From assembly GCA_036768475.1 (NCBI GenBank), contig DAIPMW010000001.1, forward strand, positions 555,961 through 619,960: a stretch of DNA of 64,000 bases, written 5' to 3'. This document shows, in pieces, positions 60,317 through 64,000 of this stretch. This DNA comes from JAEUMD01 sp036768475. GTDB taxonomy: Bacteria > Pseudomonadota > Alphaproteobacteria > Rhizobiales > Hyphomicrobiaceae. The position numbers were made by a program, and so were the translations under genes. The notes below the pieces were generated by a model. The model saw only the letters and a list, made by a program, of their open reading frames with translations, did not search any database and had not been told where the DNA came from. The stretch's first letter is position 1, and each line of letters begins with the position of its first letter.

Positions 60317-60938
60317 CTTGGAATCCCCAGCAATCCCCCGCCTAGGTCGACAGCACGTCCGCCACACACACGGCATGGCAATCGCTTACGACCGCATGAG
60401 GCCCGATGAGACACCCGAAGCAGCTTCACGGCGCTTAGGTGTTGCTCCGTCTCACGCTCTGCAGGCGAAGTCTATCCTTGCATCGCTCTCAATGCTTCTA
60501 GGTCCGCGTTTCAAAGACAAGCTCGACCGCAAGCGTCTCCCGCTATCCCTCGCAAAGCAGATTGCCTCACCGGTGCCGACCGGCCTTGTGAATGAAGTGA
60601 AGACCGGGAAGCTCAGCGAGGTCACCCTGATCGGCTGGCACTCGTTGCGAGACCCCGTTCCCGCCTCTGTGTCCGAACTCGAAGACCTGGGCGCAGCATC
60701 ATTGTCGCGGCACTATCGCTCAGCTTTGAAGAACCTCAGCACCGCCCTTCGCCACTTCGGACATGAACCCCGCTCGATGCCATTGGACGTTGCGCTGTTC
60801 GTGTACCGTGAAGAAGTGATCGCCCGTCGACTGCTCCCGCTCTATTCGCAAGAGTACGATGCAAGCAAGGTCGAGCTATGGGAGCACACTGTTCCCGCCG
60901 CACGGTTGAAGGGGGCGACCCATGTCTCTCGGAAGTGA
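60270..60938 (+). CDS. unknown element protein B of the overlapping block
   Basis: 222 residues from GTG 60270, with AGGAAGGA about 9 bases ahead. It is basic and helical, with DETPEAASRRLGVAPSHALQAKSIL, which could be an HTH, and LEDLGAASLSRHYRSALKNLSTALRHFGHEPRSMPLD. It shares with protein A a pattern of a helical stretch ending in a 'N/H-FGHEP/NGYDPES'-like turn, so the two may be distant paralogues (tentative). It overlaps protein C by 17 bp. Confidence 0.55.
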   Translation: MTTSPKPLSPARLSGDLESPAIPRLGRQHVRHTHGMAIAYDRMRPDETPEAASRRLGVAPSHALQAKSILASLSMLLGPRFKDKLDRKRLPLSLAKQIASPVPTGLVNEVKTGKLSEVTLIGWHSLRDPVPASVSELEDLGAASLSRHYRSALKNLSTALRHFGHEPRSMPLDVALFVYREEVIARRLLPLYSQEYDASKVELWEHTVPAARLKGATHVSRK

Positions 60939-61482
60939 CGGCGACGACAACCTGAACAACTGGAAGAACCGCAAGGCTGCGATGCCCCTCACAAGCGACG
61001 AGGTAGCGCCAGGTCTAAGTGTCCTCGGGGTCGGCCCGCACGTCTCCAAGGGCTACAAGCCGCTGACCTCACCGCCAACTGGAAGTCGACTCGAAGCTAT
61101 CACCGAGAAGTGTTTGCTCGTAGCGAAGACCATTGATCGCCTCAAGTCCGCTATGTCCGACAAGATTGAGCAGATCAACTCGCGTCGCCACCGCTTCGTC
61201 CAAGCCGGGTACACCGCTCACCTTGGCGCAGACGGTTTCAGGTTCGAGCGTCGTGGCACGACCATCACGATATGGCACGCACGTGGCGTTCACGAAGGCG
61301 TCCCGTACATCACCGACAGCATTCGACCAGAACTCGCTGAGTATGCCGACGCGGTGCTCAGACACCTATCGCCGGTCGAGTCGACCACTGATGCAGTCGT
61401 GAAGGCTGCGCATGAACTCAACTCCGCAACCACCACACAGCGCAGCCCTGAGGGCGAGCAACCGCAGAACAACAAGGATTGA
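60922..61482 (+). CDS. unknown element protein C of the overlapping block
   Basis: 186 residues starting MSLGSDGDDNLNNWKNRKAA. A central coiled stretch (LEAITEKCLLVAKTIDRLKSAMSDKIEQINSRRHRFV) precedes a beta-rich part (GADGFRFERRGTTITIWHARGVHEGVPYI). No known family. It overlaps its neighbours on both sides. Confidence 0.55.
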   Translation: MSLGSDGDDNLNNWKNRKAAMPLTSDEVAPGLSVLGVGPHVSKGYKPLTSPPTGSRLEAITEKCLLVAKTIDRLKSAMSDKIEQINSRRHRFVQAGYTAHLGADGFRFERRGTTITIWHARGVHEGVPYITDSIRPELAEYADAVLRHLSPVESTTDAVVKAAHELNSATTTQRSPEGEQPQNNKD

Positions 61483-61490
61483 ACCCCAAT

Positions 61491-62411
61491 ATGTCCGAGA
61501 AAGTTTCTATCAACCCCGCCGACATCATGTCCGCACAGGAACTCGCCGCACAGTATCGTGGTCGAGCAACGAACAGCCGCAACACCGACCATAAATCAGG
61601 GCTCACTTCCGCAGACAATGCCTCGCTGGTCCGAACCACGGTCGGCGCTTTCTCCGGTCGAGTCGTCGGCGCTGGTTCGGTGCAGGACATGGCCGGTGTT
61701 GAGGGCAAGGCTAACCTCGTTAACGACGGCATGGTGACCCTTCCAAATGGAATGACCGTCAGTCGTGAGGTCGCTCTCAACGCAGGCTTCGTCCGCGAGA
61801 CTGCAGACGGTCTCGTTCTCGCAGACCTCGACTTCGCTGACGACAAGACGAAGGAGCAGATCACTAAGCAGAAGTCGACACAGCAGACCGAGATGGATGA
61901 GGCTGCGAAGGAGACCAAGGCGTTGAATGATGCCTTCGCACGTGCCGACGCTGCTCTCGACCTCGCAGACAAGACGCTCCCCGGTGAAGTGAAGGCAACG
62001 CTCACGAACGCTGCTATCGCTGGCGACGTTGATGTGGTCGAGCAGATGCTGGGCGAGAAGTCATTCAGCGCAATGGTCGAAGGCTACACAGCATTCGTCG
62101 ACCATCTTGCGAAGGGTGAGACCGGCGTCCCTGGTATGTCGGAACTCATGCAATACGTGCTCGACGACGGCGAATTGCAGATGGCCCGCCGTGCTGCTCT
62201 GTTCCGCGATTCGCAGTCGCTCAAGTATCTGAGTGCTTCTGCTTTCCGTGCGATGAACGACCCCGAGCGCAATGGTCCGCTTATCGAAGCGATCACCGAA
62301 GCAGGCGGCAAGGTCACTCAGAAGTCCAACGGTACCTTCGCGGTCACCATCAACGGGCAGGAAGTTGGCTTGCAGGATGCGTTCAAGCGCAAGCTGATTC
62401 GGTTCGACTGA
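61491..62411 (+). CDS. unknown element protein D of the overlapping block
   Basis: 306 residues, acidic and Ala-rich, starting MSEKVSINPADIMSAQELAA. An N-terminal Gly/Val-rich part (TVGAFSGRVVGAGSVQDM) precedes a long helix (about 125-190, with ETKALNDAFARADAALDLADKTLP). The composition recalls phage scaffolding or structural proteins, but I see no specific match. An in-frame TTG at 61479 overlaps the previous stop. A strong terminator follows. Confidence 0.55.
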   Translation: MSEKVSINPADIMSAQELAAQYRGRATNSRNTDHKSGLTSADNASLVRTTVGAFSGRVVGAGSVQDMAGVEGKANLVNDGMVTLPNGMTVSREVALNAGFVRETADGLVLADLDFADDKTKEQITKQKSTQQTEMDEAAKETKALNDAFARADAALDLADKTLPGEVKATLTNAAIAGDVDVVEQMLGEKSFSAMVEGYTAFVDHLAKGETGVPGMSELMQYVLDDGELQMARRAALFRDSQSLKYLSASAFRAMNDPERNGPLIEAITEAGGKVTQKSNGTFAVTINGQEVGLQDAFKRKLIRFD

Positions 62412-62444
62412 GCGGCAGCGGCCTGAGCAGACATAAACCCAAGG

Positions 62445-62480
62445 GGTCCGTTGGCAGCGATGCTAGCGGGCCTCTAGCTT
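62445..62480 (+). terminator. intrinsic terminator of the overlapping block
   Basis: A 12-bp stem GGTCCGTTGGCA/TGCTAGCGGGCC including G-U pairs, closed by a GCGA tetraloop, followed by TCTAGCTTTC. Confidence 0.65.
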
Positions 62481-62575
62481 TCAACATTAAAAAGAAGAAG
62501 AAGAAGAAGGAGTTCACATTCACATGGATCAAGACACCATCACCGAGGCTCAAACGCTAGACCGACCCGACCTAG

Positions 62576-63814
62576 TCACTCCGCAGAACTGATTGGAAGC
62601 TGTACCGCTTCAACAACCTGACGCGCTTGCTCATGGGTCATGCCTGTATAGTAGTGCTTCTGCGTCACCCCTTGCGGCACATGCCCTGCGAGTTCCTGAA
62701 CCAGCCTCAAGTCCACATCGACCTTCAACCGCGAGTCGACCCAATATGATCGAAGGCTATGGAACACCTTGGTCGCCTGCCGCTCGACCCCCGAGCCATA
62801 TCGCTGCTTCCTGTACCTCGTGAACTTGTTTACCAGCAGCTTCCTGTTTCCGTTGAACTCAGCGAGCAGCCAGTCATTCGCCTCTCTGCCGACGACCAGT
62901 CTCGCGATGGTGACAGCCAGCTGTGAATGCACAGGAACCTTCCTAGTAGCTGCAGGCGTCTTGCCTTTGCGCACCGATAAGACACCGCTGGTGCAATCAC
63001 CGACCTTCAAGTTCACAACCTCCCCGGAGCGAAGACCGCTGAGTGCAGAGATCGCTATCGCGTCCCGCAAGTCACTGCTAGGCGCATGGTCGATGAGGTC
63101 GATAATCTCTCTAGGTTCCCAAGGCTCTCGCTCAATAACCTTATCGGCAGCAACCTGCTGCCCTTGCCACGGGTTAGCGTCGACGATCCCTCGCTTCATC
63201 ATGAACTTCCAATAGGCACTGAGATAGCTGACCTGGGAGTTCACCGTGCGGGGTGCCAAGCCCTTCGCCTGCAGGTGATGTACGTATTCCCCAGCCTGAC
63301 GACGTGTCACTGTTTCAACGTGCGCTGTGTCTCCGGCCCAATCAGCGAAGCGGTCGACAGCGAACCTTCGCGAAAGCTGAGTAGTTGGCACTACTCGTTT
63401 CGAGGCGTCCCACTGGTCGACGAAGTGAATGAGCCTGTGCTGCTTCCCGGTCACTCGTTTGAAGAAGCCTAGACCGTCCTTCCCGTTCGCCTGCATGGTC
63501 TCCGCTTGGTCAAGCAAGACGATCTTCATCTGGTCGCTCTCAGGGGTACCAGCGAGAGACTGTAGTTCTGCGATGATGCTAGCCTCATAGTCGCGCTCTG
63601 CAGTCACGCTCTTTGAAGCGAGTTCGTCTTCGAGTCGTTCGACTTCCTGCCAGATACGGTCTCTAGCTCGATTGGCTTCTGTCAAGCTGACCTTCCCGAG
63701 ACTGCGAACGAGAAAGATCATTCCCCACTCCTGCGAGACATGGGGAGGCAATCGCCGGAATAGCTGCCAGCGGTGCCCGTGAAGCCTGAGATGTTTGCGG
63801 TTGATTCGGGACAT
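62576..63814 (-). CDS. int: tyrosine-family integrase of the element
   Basis: 412 residues. A SAM-like N-terminal core-binding domain (about 150-230) precedes the catalytic domain. The first Arg is in SALSGLRSGEVVNL, the HxxR box is FHSLRSYW, AGH follows and the nucleophilic Tyr is in KHYYTGM. It inserts the element into the tRNA-Thr 3' end. Its promoter faces attR, 130 bp away, as expected for an attP-adjacent integrase in the circular form. Confidence 0.93.
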   Translation of the reverse strand: MSRINRKHLRLHGHRWQLFRRLPPHVSQEWGMIFLVRSLGKVSLTEANRARDRIWQEVERLEDELASKSVTAERDYEASIIAELQSLAGTPESDQMKIVLLDQAETMQANGKDGLGFFKRVTGKQHRLIHFVDQWDASKRVVPTTQLSRRFAVDRFADWAGDTAHVETVTRRQAGEYVHHLQAKGLAPRTVNSQVSYLSAYWKFMMKRGIVDANPWQGQQVAADKVIEREPWEPREIIDLIDHAPSSDLRDAIAISALSGLRSGEVVNLKVGDCTSGVLSVRKGKTPAATRKVPVHSQLAVTIARLVVGREANDWLLAEFNGNRKLLVNKFTRYRKQRYGSGVERQATKVFHSLRSYWVDSRLKVDVDLRLVQELAGHVPQGVTQKHYYTGMTHEQARQVVEAVQLPISSAE

Positions 63815-63945
63815 CGAAGCAGCTTAACAAATTCGCAAGAAAGTGTAAGCTAGAGTCGCTTCGTTAGCCCGCTAGTTACCCAATCAGGTGACAATTCACG
63901 AGCCACTTCAAGGACTTCAAAGGCTTAGCTGCTCGTGTGCTATGT

Positions 63946-63966
63946 TCACGCAAGCGGCACCAGTTC
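63946..63966. other. attR (right copy of 21-bp repeat)
   Basis: Exact copy of 49454-49474. Chromosomal sequence resumes after it to the end of the window, where no gene can be called in the last 34 bp. Confidence 0.9.
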
Positions 63967-64000
63967 CCCTGACAGCGCATTGGGATTGCTTCGTTGCGGA

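Larger units (their letters stand above)
49454..63966. mobile_element. 14.5-kb integrative element in tRNA-Thr
   Basis: Bounded by an exact 21-bp direct repeat (49454-49474 and 63946-63966) that includes the tRNA-Thr 3' end. It carries a tyrosine integrase next to the right end, a serine recombinase, a restriction-modification pair, a helicase-like ATPase, several HTH or unknown proteins and terminators. No capsid, portal, terminase, relaxase or conjugation genes are recognised, so it is neither an ordinary prophage nor an ordinary ICE. A phage satellite or integrated plasmid-like element is possible. Confidence 0.85.

Noticed and set aside
62524..62592. 22-codon ORF between the terminator and the integrase
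   Set aside because: It overlaps the 3' end of the integrase on the other strand and has only a purine run ahead; too little support.
49454..63966. Ordinary temperate prophage
   Set aside because: No terminase, portal, capsid, tail or lysis gene is recognisable, and 14.5 kb is too short for a complete tailed phage.

Overview
The window looks like the chromosome of a methylotrophic alphaproteobacterium of the order Hyphomicrobiales, most likely Hyphomicrobium or a close relative. The reasons are the close match of one protein to dimethylsulfide monooxygenase (DmoA) of Hyphomicrobium, a PQQ locus, an AcpXL-type very-long-chain fatty acid locus, a rhizobial-type porin, and the alphaproteobacterial orders folD-DUF167-yggT and tsaD/gpsA | hemC-hemD-mitofilin-hemY.

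Layout. 1-2.15 kb: the 5' part of folD, DUF167, yggT and tRNA-Ala(CGC). 2.2-5.1 kb: a small accessory patch behind the tRNA, with a two-gene Panacea-like/DUF488 pair and decayed phage-type fragments. 5.2-18.5 kb: an organosulfur locus. It holds DmoA (dimethylsulfide to methanethiol plus formaldehyde), a porin, an FMN reductase, SfnG (dimethylsulfone monooxygenase), a second flavin reductase, and a private flavin supply: RibBA with a decayed RibA half, a stand-alone active-type RibA, and a riboflavin kinase without the FAD-synthetase domain. A TetR regulator, a MaoC hydratase, an MFS carrier and an unknown polytopic membrane protein complete it. A 16-bp palindrome close to TGKACCGATCGGTACA recurs at least six times in this stretch only, in front of these genes and inside tetR, so the locus looks like one TetR regulon. 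18.6-24.3 kb: serC, a PuuD-like membrane protein and pqqE-pqqD-pqqA (without pqqB and pqqC), then mogA, a cytochrome c'-like lipoprotein and a ThiO-like oxidase. 24.3-29.0 kb: ubiX-ubiD divergent from ubiTUV, an oxygen-independent ubiquinone module.

29.1-40.9 kb: a fatty-acid/lipid locus. The operon acpXL-fabZ-CLF-KS-adh-CLF-KS carries two ketosynthase/chain-length-factor pairs. It faces a MaoC-ketoreductase fusion, an FkbH-type HAD protein and a second ACP, with a double-hotdog dehydratase at the other end. 41.0-49.2 kb: housekeeping genes gpsA, tsaD, hemC, hemD, a mitofilin-like protein and hemY.

49.45-63.97 kb: a 14.5-kb integrative element inserted in tRNA-Thr(CGT), bounded by a 21-bp direct repeat. 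It encodes a tyrosine integrase, a BglII/BstYI-type restriction enzyme with an MT-A70 methylase, a serine recombinase, a helicase-like ATPase, HTH proteins and a block of overlapping unknown genes. I see no capsid, terminase or conjugation genes. By hand count the element has 53 GATC sites and none in the RGATCY context, which fits counter-selection by its own restriction enzyme.
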